A stretch of 64,000 nucleotides of DNA from Alkaliphilus metalliredigens QYMF (GCF_000016985.1 NC_009633.1:1488001-1552000), one strand, 5' to 3'; positions 45,376 to 55,382 are shown, numbered from the stretch's first letter. Made by a program: numbers and translations. Notes: a model not told the origin generated them from the letters alone.

Positions 45376-45411
45376 CTTATGGGGTTCTCTAATAAGGATA
45401 CTCCATGTAAT
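45367..45411. repeat. Direct repeat, right copy (within the DJ-1 gene 3' end)
   Basis: Partner of 40025-40069 (about 39 of 45 bases identical). It covers the last codons and stop of the DJ-1/PfpI gene on the minus strand and the end of the receptor terminator. Confidence 0.75.
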
Positions 45412-45976
45412 GAGCAGTTTCTTCAGCTTGTTCTCTTCCTAACAGTCTTTCCACCACATATAAAGACATGTCAATCCCTGCAGAAATGCCGGCTGCAGTT
45501 AAAATCTTGCCATTGTCTACAAATCTCTCGGTTCCCGTAACTGTTAAGGTCGGTTCTAGTTCTTTCAGAAGCTCTAGGCATTGATGGTGGGTTGTTGCCT
45601 TTAATCCTTTCAAAAGTCCACATTGAGCGAGGATCAAAGCCCCTGTACATACAGATAGAACGAGCTCAGCTTCCACAGAAGTATTTTTCACCCAATCTAA
45701 AAGCGGTTTTTGATTAAGCACTTCTCTAGCCCCGACACCACCAGGAATAATTAAAATTTCGATTTCAGGGCAGTCTTCCATCACATAATGAGGGTTAATG
45801 CTAAGGCCATTAACCGCCAAAACAGGACCGGATTGTGCTGCAATCGTAAAGACCTGAAAGATTCCATCTCCGCTCCGTTGTCCCGTCACAGAAAAAACCT
45901 CGAAAGGCCCAGCAAAGTCTAAGGTTTCCATCTGATCAAATATAAAAATTCCCACATTTATCTTTTTCATTTTCAT
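45389..45976 (-). CDS. DJ-1/PfpI family protein (isonitrile hydratase-like)
   Basis: The 195-residue protein starts MKMKKINVGIFIFDQMETLD and has FAGPFEVFSVTGQRSGDG, IIPGGVGAREVLNQ, the nucleophile elbow VLSVCTGALILAQCGLLKG, ATTHHQCLELL and AAGISAGIDMSLYVVERLLG. It is a close relative of the protein at 27361. No regulatory domain is attached. ATG 45976 has GGAGTGA upstream. The cytoplasmic reaction (hydratase, chaperone or glyoxalase-like) cannot be fixed by eye. Confidence 0.87.
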   Translation of the reverse strand: MKMKKINVGIFIFDQMETLDFAGPFEVFSVTGQRSGDGIFQVFTIAAQSGPVLAVNGLSINPHYVMEDCPEIEILIIPGGVGAREVLNQKPLLDWVKNTSVEAELVLSVCTGALILAQCGLLKGLKATTHHQCLELLKELEPTLTVTGTERFVDNGKILTAAGISAGIDMSLYVVERLLGREQAEETAHYMEYPY

Positions 45977-46213
45977 TCACTCCAATTCAACTGTTCTCAC
46001 TAAGGAAGTGGCTATGATACTACTTCTATTATAGTATAGCAAAAAAATGAAAAGAAAGAAAAAAACAATTATCTATTAAGTAAAATCAGTTGTAGACTTT
46101 GATGCATTGAGAGGCCATGAATTGTTTCATTGAATGACAATGGATAATTTATATCCTATATTCCGCTGAATAGATTATAAATATTTATGATTTATTTCCT
46201 GAAAATTTTAATA

Positions 46214-47558
46214 TTAAGTAGAACCCCTGATAAATGTATTTTCAGGAATTTGGAGATATTTCAACACTTTTTTCACAGCATCTTTAAGTGGCTTAACAAA
46301 ACTACGCTCCCATGGTTTATCAGGATGGCAGATCACACGAATGCGAACTGAGTAGAAAGTATCATAGATTGCTCTATTTCTAAATAATATCGATAGCCTT
46401 GGATGTTTTTAGCATCAGCCTTTTGTGATGGTCTACCACGTCTACGACGTTCTTGGCTCGTTACTTCAAACGTGATGTCATGATACTTTACTTTCTTTAA
46501 ATCCTTTAACTTAATTTTATCGATTTCATTAAGGGCATCTTCTTCGCAGGCAAATTCTCGTTTAGCAAAGGTTTTAGCTAATTTAGCTATTACTTCAGCT
46601 TCTTTACCTACTGCCTTTGTAACTGTTCTTTCTTTTGTTCCTATGAGGGATTCCGAATAACAAACGGCTAATTCTAGAGGATGCCCTTGATACTCACAAG
46701 TTTTTTCCATAAGCCTATAGGTTAATGTTTGTTCTCTAGCATTTTGAATCGTGGTCACTTTTAAGTCGGACAATTGATCAGCGGCCTGCTTAATAGCCGC
46801 TTTAGCTTCTAGTATATTATCAGGCATTCGAGTAATTAGCTTGATCTTCTTTTCAGAAGCTGCAGTCAGATTATCTTTTGTGAAAAGTGCACTGTCTGCG
46901 ATGTAGTAAAAATTTTCTTTGCTGACATTTAAATTATCTAGGGTTTTATCTAATTTTTTCAAAGTATCTAGATTATACGTCTTATCATCTTTATTACCTG
47001 AAAGAACTTCAGCATCAACAACAATGCCCTCAGCACAGCCAACGCCATATTTAATCTGTTTTTTATCGTTTCGTTTATCTTTACTATGACCAAAATCCAT
47101 TTTGATCACCCCCAGGGTACCTTCTGGTGTTTCATAGTCTCCCACATGACTTTTGAAGTCGTATCAAAATTGATGTTCTTTATTTGAATACCGTAAAGAG
47201 TGATTGCTTTTGCTGCAATTTGAGAAAATATTCTCCGACAACCGACTGCATGAAAAAGATCAAGAAATCCTCCAAAACGATCATCGTTGATTTGTTCTAA
47301 TGAAATAGGCTGATGGAAAAGTCCTTCAATGTCCTTGTCTTCATAGTATTCTTTAAGTCTATAGACAGGATGATGATCATCGCACATGTTTACCATCATC
47401 ATGGCAAGAACACCATATGGAATTTCCTCGGGTCTACCCGTAGGGCTTGAAAGCGCAGTATTAATCAATACCGGCACACCAAGTGCTTCACATAGAGCTA
47501 CAATAAAACCTTCTTTACCAACGTTATATGTTTCAACGATACTAGGATCAACCATCAT
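46214..47558 (-). pseudogene. IS1634/IS4-like transposase, degraded (copy A)
   Basis: On the minus strand the start MMVDPSIVETYNVGKEGFIV is followed by a DUF4277-type N-domain, then a frameshift near 47110-47145 and the DDE part (MDFGHSKDKRNDKKQIKYGV, YYIADSALFTKDN, RRRRGRPSQKADAK). An internal deletion near 46345 removes about 90 codons (including the glutamate region). The original C-terminus (CHPDKPWERSFVKPLKDAVK) resumes and stops at 46214. Base composition is like the host. Two lesions make it inactive. Confidence 0.88.
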
Positions 47559-47794
47559 GAGAACCTCCTGAAATATATTCTTATGATGGTATTTCGACGC
47601 AAAATTGAAAAATCCTTTTTGGAAATTTGTTACACTTTAATTCCGTTTTTTCTAATTTAAGTTAAGTGGAATGTAGGTTATAAGGTATTATAATATTGCC
47701 TCCTTAGACAGAATTTTAAGAATAATTATAAATTGTTTGTGCCTAGAAGTCCAGTCTTATATTTTGTCTATATATTACATTTGCTTATTTTTGC

Positions 47795-48091
47795 TTGCGA
47801 AATGCAGGATTATTGAAGAGAGGTTCAAGGTTTATTGAGGATGATATTCATACTGTTAAGAGTATGAAATCAACATACGAAAAATTCAACAAAGCCGAAA
47901 AAGATTTTAAACACATTAACAAGCACATGAGAGATACTTACTTTGATGGCAGGCCGTTAGATGAAGGGCTGTCAAGATCAATGAGTGCCTTAAGCGGACT
48001 GGGCATGGCCGTAGTTACTGGTGGTCTAAACGCATCAAGCTCTGAGCTACAATATAATACAGCTCTTAAAGAGAAAAACAAAAAGAAGTAA
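47795..48091 (+). CDS. Hypothetical basic protein (98 residues), start uncertain
   Basis: The frame contains KRGSRFIEDDIHTVKSMKST and NKHMRDTYFDGRPLDEGLSR, then a short hydrophobic SALSGLGMAVVTGGLNA and a lysine-rich tail. TTG 47795 is the first possible start but has no clear ribosome site, so the gene may be 5'-truncated. Family not recognised. It lies between two transposase wrecks and converges on the next gene at a perfect hairpin. Confidence 0.5.
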   Translation: MRNAGLLKRGSRFIEDDIHTVKSMKSTYEKFNKAEKDFKHINKHMRDTYFDGRPLDEGLSRSMSALSGLGMAVVTGGLNASSSELQYNTALKEKNKKK

Positions 48092-48100
48092 CACCTACTG

Positions 48101-48148
48101 AACATAAATAGACATCCTAGAGTAAAAACTAGGATGTCTATTTATGTT
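48101..48148. terminator. Perfect 20-bp bidirectional hairpin terminator
   Basis: AACATAAATAGACATCCTAG (48101-48120) pairs with its exact complement at 48129-48148 around AGTAAAAA. It separates convergent genes at 47795 and 48161. Confidence 0.9.
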
Positions 48149-48160
48149 GTAGCCTTAAGT

Positions 48161-49111
48161 TTAGTCATTATCCATCCAAAAATGATCTAAAGGTCTTGGC
48201 CTACCATATACACTTATATCAACCAAAACAGCGATAGAATGAGTATCGCCTTTGTTAGCTAACATTAATTTGTTTCTATCCTCTTCCCACATAAAGAAAC
48301 CAGAGTTATCGACTTTGTATGGTATCTGATTTTTAATCGCTACATTTTCAAGATAGTTAAACGTAATAAAGAACTGCTCTCTAGAATAGTCATCTATACT
48401 TCTGAATGGTCTTCTGGCTGTACTAATGGACGTTACATGAATATGCCTACTGTTGTTATTTACAGCATCTGAATCATCGCCGTCCCCATACAGAACGTAA
48501 CCTAGATTTCTATGATACTTACTCATGATTACTCTAGGGTGAACCAGGTCCTTATAGAAAGAATATATGTATTCAAAAGATGTGTCCTCATTTGCCTCGT
48601 TAAACTCTGACTTAAATGGAGAGGCCCATACATCTTTTAGTGCCTTGATCCCTTCTAGGTGTATATCAACACCCGAAGCGCTGTAAGGATATAGATCCTT
48701 TCTTCCACTCAGATTGTAAGAATATATAATTAACTGCGGAGTACCTATATTCACCTGCATGTTCTTGTAGGAAGAAGTATCATTGAAGTCCACATGGTTT
48801 CTTTTAAAGGCCAACCCAACAGCAAAGATCAAGTCATCTTCACCATGCTTCTGGTGTGCAAGGTCGGTTATGATAAAGCTTTTAGCCGTGACTTCATCTA
48901 TACCGTCATTCTTGCTTCTCCATACAGAAAAGTCTGCTAACACCTTATTGTCCTTAATTATCTTGGATCCTTGAGCTTCGTAACGTTCATTGTCTATGGT
49001 AACATAAACATCACTCGGCACTCCAACAGCGTCAGTATATGAAAAAGACGCCATCACTAAAATCAACACAATAATCGACATTACTCTTGTACGATAAGCA
49101 CTTACGTTCAT
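48161..49111 (-). CDS. Secreted protein of unknown function
   Basis: AAGGAGGT lies 8 bases before ATG 49111, giving 316 residues. A signal peptide is clear (RTRVMSIIVLILVMASFSYT, cleavage near DAVG). The mature part is rich in D, N and aromatic residues with FIITDLAHQKHGEDDLIFAV, HPRVIMSKYHRNLGYVLYGD and HIHVTSISTARRP; no known catalytic motif stands out. It sits alone between transposase remnants. Probably exported to the cell surface or medium. I do not recognise the family. Confidence 0.75.
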   Translation of the reverse strand: MNVSAYRTRVMSIIVLILVMASFSYTDAVGVPSDVYVTIDNERYEAQGSKIIKDNKVLADFSVWRSKNDGIDEVTAKSFIITDLAHQKHGEDDLIFAVGLAFKRNHVDFNDTSSYKNMQVNIGTPQLIIYSYNLSGRKDLYPYSASGVDIHLEGIKALKDVWASPFKSEFNEANEDTSFEYIYSFYKDLVHPRVIMSKYHRNLGYVLYGDGDDSDAVNNNSRHIHVTSISTARRPFRSIDDYSREQFFITFNYLENVAIKNQIPYKVDNSGFFMWEEDRNKLMLANKGDTHSIAVLVDISVYGRPRPLDHFWMDND

Positions 49112-49284
49112 GCCCTCCACCTCCTTGGTATACTTATATTATACCACACACGAGGCGACTTAAACCATGCGATACTCTCAAATAAAGACATTGTGCTCCC
49201 TGCAAAAAAGAACCACTCTGTACTAAACAATACAGAGTGATTGTGAGCTCTGTGCTCTATATGAACCAGACTTTCGTCTAGATT

Positions 49285-50943
49285 TAGTGGAAACCTACAC
49301 CTGCGGCAATGAAGGCATGATCGTCGGTTTATGCGAAAACTTGGAAATTCCAAACATCCTCAACAAAGAGCTTATATACCAACGGGGAAGAGTACCAGAA
49401 ATCCCCTATGGGATTCTTGGGATGATGATCGTCAACATGATTGACTGTCATCATCCCCTGAGCGGTATGAAGGATTACTACGAAGAAAAAGACATGGAAG
49501 GCATCTTTCATTACCCCATCGACATTAATCAGCTCAACGATGACCGGTTAGGCCGGTTCTTAGATGCCTTTTTCAAAGCAGGACCACAACAGGTCTACAG
49601 CCAAGTGGCCATGGCGCCTTGAAACACTACGGCATCAAAGTCAAAACCCTGAACTTCGACACCACCTCCAAAGTAATGTGGGGTCTGTACGAAACCACCG
49701 AAGGCACAGAAGGGAGCATCAGCATCGACTTCGGCCACAGCAAAAACAAGCGTTCTGACAAGAAACAAATCAAGTTTGGCATTGGCTGCGCCAAAGGTTT
49801 GCCCGTAGACGCCCAGGTTTTGTCTGGCAACAAAGATGATAAAACCTATAACAACGATGTGCTGGAACGAGTCGATGACATACTGGACCTGTATGAAGTG
49901 GACAGAAGCGAGTTCTACTACATCGCGGACAGCGCCCTGTTTTCAAAAGACAATTTCAAGGCGGCAAAAGAACACGAAATTCACCTCATCACCCGGATGG
50001 CAGACAACGTCACCTTGTGTAAAGTGCTCATGACACAGGCCCTGGAATCTTTTGATACCCTAGAAGAGATTACCCACACTACCGCCAAAGGACAACAACG
50101 GCACTACCTGTTTATGGAAAAGGAAGACGACTACCATGGTTATCCCCTAAAACTGGTATGCTATCATTCCGACAGTCTCCAGGAACAAAAGCGTAAAACT
50201 ATGGAAAAAGCGGCGGACAAAGAACAGCAACTCCTGAAAAAACTCTCCAGCAAACTGACCAAAGGCACATTTGCCTGCCTAAAAGATGCCCAGCGTGAGC
50301 AGGATAAACTGTTGGAGCAGGACTTGAAGAAAATAGTCTATCACCAGATCGACTTTACCATCACCACCCAGGAAAAGAGAAAGCCAGGCAGACCATCTAG
50401 GAAACCTGATCAAAAACCGGTAAGTATAGAGTACAAACTTAACTTCACATTTACCCCCGTCCAGAAACCCTAGAAGAGAACCTGCGAAAAGCCTGCATGT
50501 TTGTTCTGTGCTCCACTGACCTGACCCTGACCCCAAAGCAACTCTTGCAGGAATACAAAACTCAGGACGAAACAGAAAAACGCTTCATGACCCTTAAGTC
50601 CACGGAGTTTGTGAATAGTCTCTTCCTCGATTCGCCTCATCGGATTGAAGCCTTTGGCTACCTGATGCTGTTGGCTGTTTTAGTACTCTCCACAGCAGAA
50701 TACGTCATCCGCAGGGAATTGCAAGAAAGAGAAGACTACCTTCTTGGCAGCGAGAAGCGGAAAGTCAAAAGACCCACGATTAAGACTATCCTTTGGATTA
50801 TCAGACCCATTCGTGTCAGGGTGCTCAAGCATCCGGATAAACCGTGGGAAAGAAGCATTGTCAAGGAACCTAATGAGACGATATTGAAGATTCTTGAATA
50901 TCTGTTAATCCCTTTGGGGAGTTTCACCAAAGGAGTCTGCTGA
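49285..50943 (+). pseudogene. IS1634/IS4-like transposase, degraded (copy B, GC-rich)
   Basis: Three frames together give one transposase: VETYTCGNEGMIVGLCENLE (5' truncated), then after a one-base slip near 49615 LKHYGIKVKTLNFDTTSKVM and FGHSKNKRSDKKQIKFGIGC, then after an extra base in a CCCCC run near 50452 RPETLEENLRKACMFVLCST and DETEKRFMTLKSTEFVNSLF (catalytic E region) to TGA 50943. GC-rich codons (CTG, GAC, ACC) set it apart from its surroundings, suggesting a different donor. It is homologous to copy A but not a recent duplicate. Confidence 0.9.
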
Positions 50944-51266
50944 GATGTAGTACATTCATCATATTCCTGTTAGAACATCGCCTAATGCACAGGTTTATTT
51001 AGTGTGCCATGAATTTTTGCTAAGAGGGTTGCTAAGAGGAGACGAATAAAAAAACAAGTGTTCTTATCATAGTGAATTTGTAACTTTTTAAACAACTCAG
51101 GGCTATTTTCAAAGTGCAAAATAAATTACGCGAAATCTGTAGTACATTCAGCGGAGTATGAGTTATATAAAATAATATAATATTATATCTTGACAGTAGG
51201 TGAAAATAAATATATTCTGTAATTAGAATATTACTTATAACGAAATATTCTTGGGAGGTAATAAAA
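50944..51266. other. Intergenic stretch with the marR promoter
   Basis: After the transposase wreck no coding frame is supported. The right third holds the promoter and operator described at 51190-51231. The left part has no recognised element. Confidence 0.6.
51190..51231 (+). promoter_or_regulatory. marR operon promoter with palindromic operator
   Basis: TTGACA (51190-51195), a 17-base spacer and TATTCT (51213-51218) form a promoter. ATATTCT-GTAATT-AGAATAT (51212-51231) is a perfect inverted repeat covering the -10 box, the classic layout for MarR autorepression. Confidence 0.75.
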
Positions 51267-51755
51267 TTGAGTTCAGACAATCTATATGATTTGTTTTTTG
51301 AAAATATAAAGAAATTGTTTTATCCTGAGGAATGGTTGGAATTTGATATTAACTTTTCTAAATCTGAGCTTTTGACCATGCTATTAGTGGACCGACATGG
51401 GGAAATAATTATGAGCCAAATTGCCGAATATATTAACCTTCCTATGAGCACCACTTCTGGTATGGTGGAAAGATTGGTAAAGGGTGGGTATGTAAAGAGG
51501 GAAAGAAGCGAGCTAGATAGACGTATTGTTGTCATCAGATTAACAGATGAGGGAAATGCTTTAGTCAGTAAGTTAAAGGATAAGATCATTTACTACATTG
51601 ATAAAATTAATGAATCTTTAACCGAAGAAGAAACCCAGCTACTCAGCAAAATTTTCAATAAAGTCATCCATCTGTTCAAGGAAAATCATAGGGAAAAAAG
51701 CACTTTGGATTCTGAAAAAGAAGAGAAGAAAATTAAAAAAATCCTGATAGAATAG
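51267..51755 (+). CDS. MarR-family transcriptional regulator
   Basis: The TTG start at 51267 is 8 bases after GGGAGG. The 162-residue winged-helix protein has MSQIAEYINLPMSTTSGMVE (recognition helix), RLVKGGYVKRERSELDRRIV with the wing D-x-R-R, and RLTDEGNALVSKLKDK. A charged coiled tail follows. It probably binds the palindrome at 51212 and responds to a small molecule exported by the downstream ABC genes; this is inferred from position. Confidence 0.9.
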   Translation: MSSDNLYDLFFENIKKLFYPEEWLEFDINFSKSELLTMLLVDRHGEIIMSQIAEYINLPMSTTSGMVERLVKGGYVKRERSELDRRIVVIRLTDEGNALVSKLKDKIIYYIDKINESLTEEETQLLSKIFNKVIHLFKENHREKSTLDSEKEEKKIKKILIE

Positions 51756-51852
51756 TAGGAAGCAAGGCCCATGAGAAGAAAATGGGCTTTAATTTGAGAA
51801 AATACTTCGGCGTTAGAAATATTCATAAATGGAAGTAGAAGGAGGCGTTATC

Positions 51853-53028
51853 ATGAGAATTATTTTATACACTGGAAAGGGTGGCGTGGGGAAAACAAGT
51901 ATTGCTGCTGCAACTGCCTTGAAATGTGCAAAGAGGGGATATAAAACCTTGGTGGTAAGTACCGACGCATCTCACAGTTTAGGAGATTCTTTAGATGTCC
52001 AGCTATCTCCAGAGGCTGTGGAGATTGAAAAAAATCTTTGGGCTCAGGAAATCGATACAATGCATGAAACTGAACAGGGTTGGAAAAAGGTACAGGAATA
52101 TTTGACTAGTTTAATGACATCAAAGACAGTTAAGGATATTACAACAGAGGAATTAACGATATTTCCTGGCATAGAGGACCTATTGAGTTTGTTGAAAATA
52201 TTGAGTTATTATAAAGAGAAGAAGTATGATGTGATTGTGATTGATTGTGCCCCAACGGGAGAAACATTAGCCATGCTCAGCTTCCCAGATATGTTCAGAT
52301 GGTGGATGGATAAGCTTTTTCCAATGAAAAGAAAGGCAATAAAGATGACAAAGCCCATTCTTGAGCCTATTTTAGGAATGCCAATGCCTTCCGATGGTGT
52401 CATGGGAGAAATACTAAACATATACAACCAATTGGATGAGATGCGGCAAGTTCTCTCTAACAGGGAGGTAACCAGTATTAGAATTGTTGTTAACCCTGAG
52501 AAAATGGTCGTGAAGGAAGCACAAAGAAGTTTTACTTACATGAACTTATATGACTTTAACGTAGATGCCATTGTGGTGAATCGGATGATACCGAATCGTG
52601 TTACTGACGATTACTTTAAAGCTTGGAAGGAAATTCATAAAAAATATAAGACCGTGATCATAGAGAGCTTTTCTCCAGTACCAATTTATTATGTACCCCT
52701 CTTGGAAAATGAGATTGTAGGAACAAAAATGCTATCAAGGATGGGGGAACTGTTATTTGAAGACGATGATCCCTCTAAAATCTTTTACAATACAAAAACT
52801 CAAGAGATTATTAAAGAGGAGCGAGGATATCATTTATCTATCTATATGCCTTTTGTACAAAAGGGAGAGGTATCCCTTAGTCAAAAAGGTGATGAGTTAA
52901 TTGTCAAGGTTGGGACCTATAAACGAAATATGATATTACCTAGAACGTTGTTGAATTATTCTATACGGGGAGCAAAGTTTGAGAATCACACATTAAAAAT
53001 AAAATTTGGTGGTGAGGATATTGATTAA
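51853..53028 (+). CDS. ArsA/GET3-family ATPase with C-terminal HSP20-like domain
   Basis: AAGGAGG precedes ATG 51853 (391 residues). It has P-loop TGKGGVGKTSIAAATA, A-loop/switch VVSTDASHSLGDSLD and VIDCAPTGETLAMLSFPDMF. The tail (about 320-391: LSIYMPFVQKGEVSLSQKGD, ILPRTLLNYSIRGAKF) is the ArsA_HSP20 domain. No arsenite genes (arsB, arsD) are near; it is co-directional with an ABC-2 exporter whose ATPase start overlaps its stop. The role may be in membrane-protein handling or resistance, unproven. Confidence 0.88.
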   Translation: MRIILYTGKGGVGKTSIAAATALKCAKRGYKTLVVSTDASHSLGDSLDVQLSPEAVEIEKNLWAQEIDTMHETEQGWKKVQEYLTSLMTSKTVKDITTEELTIFPGIEDLLSLLKILSYYKEKKYDVIVIDCAPTGETLAMLSFPDMFRWWMDKLFPMKRKAIKMTKPILEPILGMPMPSDGVMGEILNIYNQLDEMRQVLSNREVTSIRIVVNPEKMVVKEAQRSFTYMNLYDFNVDAIVVNRMIPNRVTDDYFKAWKEIHKKYKTVIIESFSPVPIYYVPLLENEIVGTKMLSRMGELLFEDDDPSKIFYNTKTQEIIKEERGYHLSIYMPFVQKGEVSLSQKGDELIVKVGTYKRNMILPRTLLNYSIRGAKFENHTLKIKFGGEDID

Positions 53029-53875
53029 AGTATCAGACTTAGGGTTTGCATACCAAAAGAGTCGGGCCAAGGCAATTAAGGGGATAGACTTTCATATAAA
53101 AAAGGGAGAAATTTTTGGTTTCCTAGGACCAAGTGGAGCGGGTAAAACCACCACCCAAAGAATTATTATCGGTCTTTTACAAGGCTATAGTGGTAGTGTA
53201 GAGGTAATGGGGAAAGAGAGACGGGAGTGGGGACAGGAATTTTTTGAAAGGATTGGTGTCGCCTTTGATTTTCCAAACCTTTATCTAAAGCTGACAGCAG
53301 CAGAAAACCTACAGTTAGTGGCAGCCTACTACCAAAATAAACCTCGAAATATTGAGGTATTACTAGACCGAGTGGGCTTACTTCCAGACAGAGATAAGAA
53401 GGTGGAGGCATTTTCCAAGGGAATGAAGATGCGTTTGAACTTTATTCGCGCTATTTTACATGATCCTGAATTGCTTTTTTTTGATGAACCCACCTCCGGA
53501 TTGGACCCTTTAAACGCTAAGATTATCAAAGATATCATTTTAGAATTAAAGGCTCAAGGGAGGACAATTTTTTTAACAACCCACAATATGACTGTGGCGG
53601 AGCAACTTTGTGATCGGGTGGCCTTCATCGTAGAAGGGGAGATTCCAGTGATCGATAGTCCGAAGGAATTGATGGTTCAGCATGGAGCACATACTGTAAA
53701 AATTGAGTACCATAAAGGAAATACGACTAAAGCGGAAACGTTTCCCATGGAGGGGTTAAAGGAAAATCAACAGGTATTTGATATATTAAAGAGGAGAGAT
53801 ATCAAGACGATTCACAGTCAGGAGGCAACATTAGAGGATATTTTCATCAAGCTAACAGGGAGGAAGCTTATATGA
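53021..53875 (+). CDS. ABC transporter ATP-binding protein
   Basis: TTG 53021 follows GGTGAGG and overlaps the ArsA stop. The protein (about 284 residues) has Walker A GPSGAGKTT, signature SKGMKMRLNF, Walker B LFFDEPTSGLD and H-loop FLTTHN. The signature lacks the usual SGG start but fits drug-export (DrrA/CcmA-like) ATPases. The C-terminal extension (TVKIEYHKGNTTKAETFPME) is typical of exporters with ABC-2 permeases. It overlaps the first permease by four bases. Confidence 0.9.
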   Translation: MIKVSDLGFAYQKSRAKAIKGIDFHIKKGEIFGFLGPSGAGKTTTQRIIIGLLQGYSGSVEVMGKERREWGQEFFERIGVAFDFPNLYLKLTAAENLQLVAAYYQNKPRNIEVLLDRVGLLPDRDKKVEAFSKGMKMRLNFIRAILHDPELLFFDEPTSGLDPLNAKIIKDIILELKAQGRTIFLTTHNMTVAEQLCDRVAFIVEGEIPVIDSPKELMVQHGAHTVKIEYHKGNTTKAETFPMEGLKENQQVFDILKRRDIKTIHSQEATLEDIFIKLTGRKLI

Positions 53876-54564
53876 GGATATTAAATGCGCTGAAGGCGGA
53901 TATGAGGTTTCAATTTAAGCAGGGCTTCTATTTTGTTTATGTGATATTGACGTTAATGTATATGATTTTAATTAGCCAGTTTCCCCATGGCTTTACCAGC
54001 TATGCAGTACCCATCGTCATTTTTACTGATCCTTCTTTTATAGGCTTTTTTTTCATAGGTGGTATCGTTATGCTAGAAAAGGTTCAGGGGATTTTACAGT
54101 ACTTAGTAGTCACACCCCTTAGACCAAGGGAGTATTTAATCTCTAAGGTGATCTCACTTACCCTTTTGGCAGAGGTAGCTGGATTCGCCATCGCATATGT
54201 GACATATAAAGCTCCCTTCAACTGGATTCTATTGTTTATAGGAATATTCTTAACAGCAGCCTTCTTTACATTGTATGGATTTGTTGTGGCTGCAAGCTGC
54301 AATACTATCAATGAATATTTTATCAAAATGATACCCTATATGCTGGGTTTGATGATTCCGACACTATATTATTTCACTTATCCAAATGTATGGATTCTGA
54401 GACTGCTTCCAAGTGTAGCTGGTTTTAATCTAGTAAATGGGGCCTTTAATGGAATCAGATTTCTAGAAATGGCGGCATATATAGGATATTTGGTGTTGAT
54501 TAACATTGTAACCTTAATAAGGGTAGAGAAATATTTCATTAAGAAAGTACTAAGGGGGGAGTAA
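53872..54564 (+). CDS. ABC-2 type permease subunit 1
   Basis: The 230-residue protein has six hydrophobic segments and the LVVTPLRPREYLISKVISLT coupling-helix pattern of ABC-2 permeases. It resembles the permease type of fluoroquinolone-exporter clusters. Start ATG 53872 overlaps the ATPase stop (ATATGA). The next permease starts four bases after its stop, so both are likely subunits of one transporter in the cytoplasmic membrane. The substrate is unknown. Confidence 0.85.
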   Translation: MRILNALKADMRFQFKQGFYFVYVILTLMYMILISQFPHGFTSYAVPIVIFTDPSFIGFFFIGGIVMLEKVQGILQYLVVTPLRPREYLISKVISLTLLAEVAGFAIAYVTYKAPFNWILLFIGIFLTAAFFTLYGFVVAASCNTINEYFIKMIPYMLGLMIPTLYYFTYPNVWILRLLPSVAGFNLVNGAFNGIRFLEMAAYIGYLVLINIVTLIRVEKYFIKKVLRGE

Positions 54565-54567
54565 GGG

Positions 54568-55284
54568 ATGTTAAATACAGTTTCGATAAAAGCTGATATG
54601 AAGATGATTGTGAGAGACCCGATTTTAATTCTGTTTTTTATATTGCCAATCCTCATATCCATTGTGATCAGAGTAATGGTACATTTCTTGACCCCAATCA
54701 TTTATGATTCTTTTAGTTTGGACTTAACTCAATACTATGGATATATACTATCCGTCGTCATTTTAATGACACCCTTAATGCTAGGAACTGTTGCAGGCTT
54801 TTTATTGATAGATGAACGGGACTCAAGGATACAGGAATTAATCAAGATAACGCCAATTGGTTATACTGGTTATCTCATAAATAGATTAATGCTCCCATTT
54901 ATAGGGAGCATGGTATATACAATTGTCACTTATTTCATTTTGAATATATACCATATAGAGGGTTTGGTACTATCCTTAATTTCGGTGCTAACCGGTGTAC
55001 AGGGAATATTCCTGGGATATTCTCTATACAGTTTGGCTGCAGATAAGGTACAAGGGCTAACCTATTCTAAGGGATTTGGTATCTTTACCATACTAGCCCT
55101 GTCAGACTTGCTCAATGTTAGATGGGTGAGTATGCTGGCTGCATTGACACCATTTTACTGGATAACCAGATTGGTTGTTAATTTTAGTTTGTCTACAGCA
55201 TTTGTAGCGATTATGATTCATATTATCTACTTTTTAGCTATAATGAGAGTCTTATTTCCATTAAAGAAGATGTTTATAAAGTAG
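54568..55284 (+). CDS. ABC-2 type permease subunit 2
   Basis: The 238-residue protein has about six helices and LIDERDSRIQELIKITPIGY followed by TGYLINRLMLPFIGSMV, the second coupling-helix motif. GGGGAG precedes ATG 54568. Last gene of the marR-arsA-ABC operon. The two permeases are unlike each other but have equal topology, implying a heterodimer. Confidence 0.85.
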   Translation: MLNTVSIKADMKMIVRDPILILFFILPILISIVIRVMVHFLTPIIYDSFSLDLTQYYGYILSVVILMTPLMLGTVAGFLLIDERDSRIQELIKITPIGYTGYLINRLMLPFIGSMVYTIVTYFILNIYHIEGLVLSLISVLTGVQGIFLGYSLYSLAADKVQGLTYSKGFGIFTILALSDLLNVRWVSMLAALTPFYWITRLVVNFSLSTAFVAIMIHIIYFLAIMRVLFPLKKMFIK

Positions 55285-55382
55285 ATCCTTAAAAAAAGAT
55301 GAAATTTGATTGATATGAAGTAAGTAAACAGCACAGAAGAAAGAGTAGTGGAAAATATAATATTTGAATTTTAAGAGCGGAC

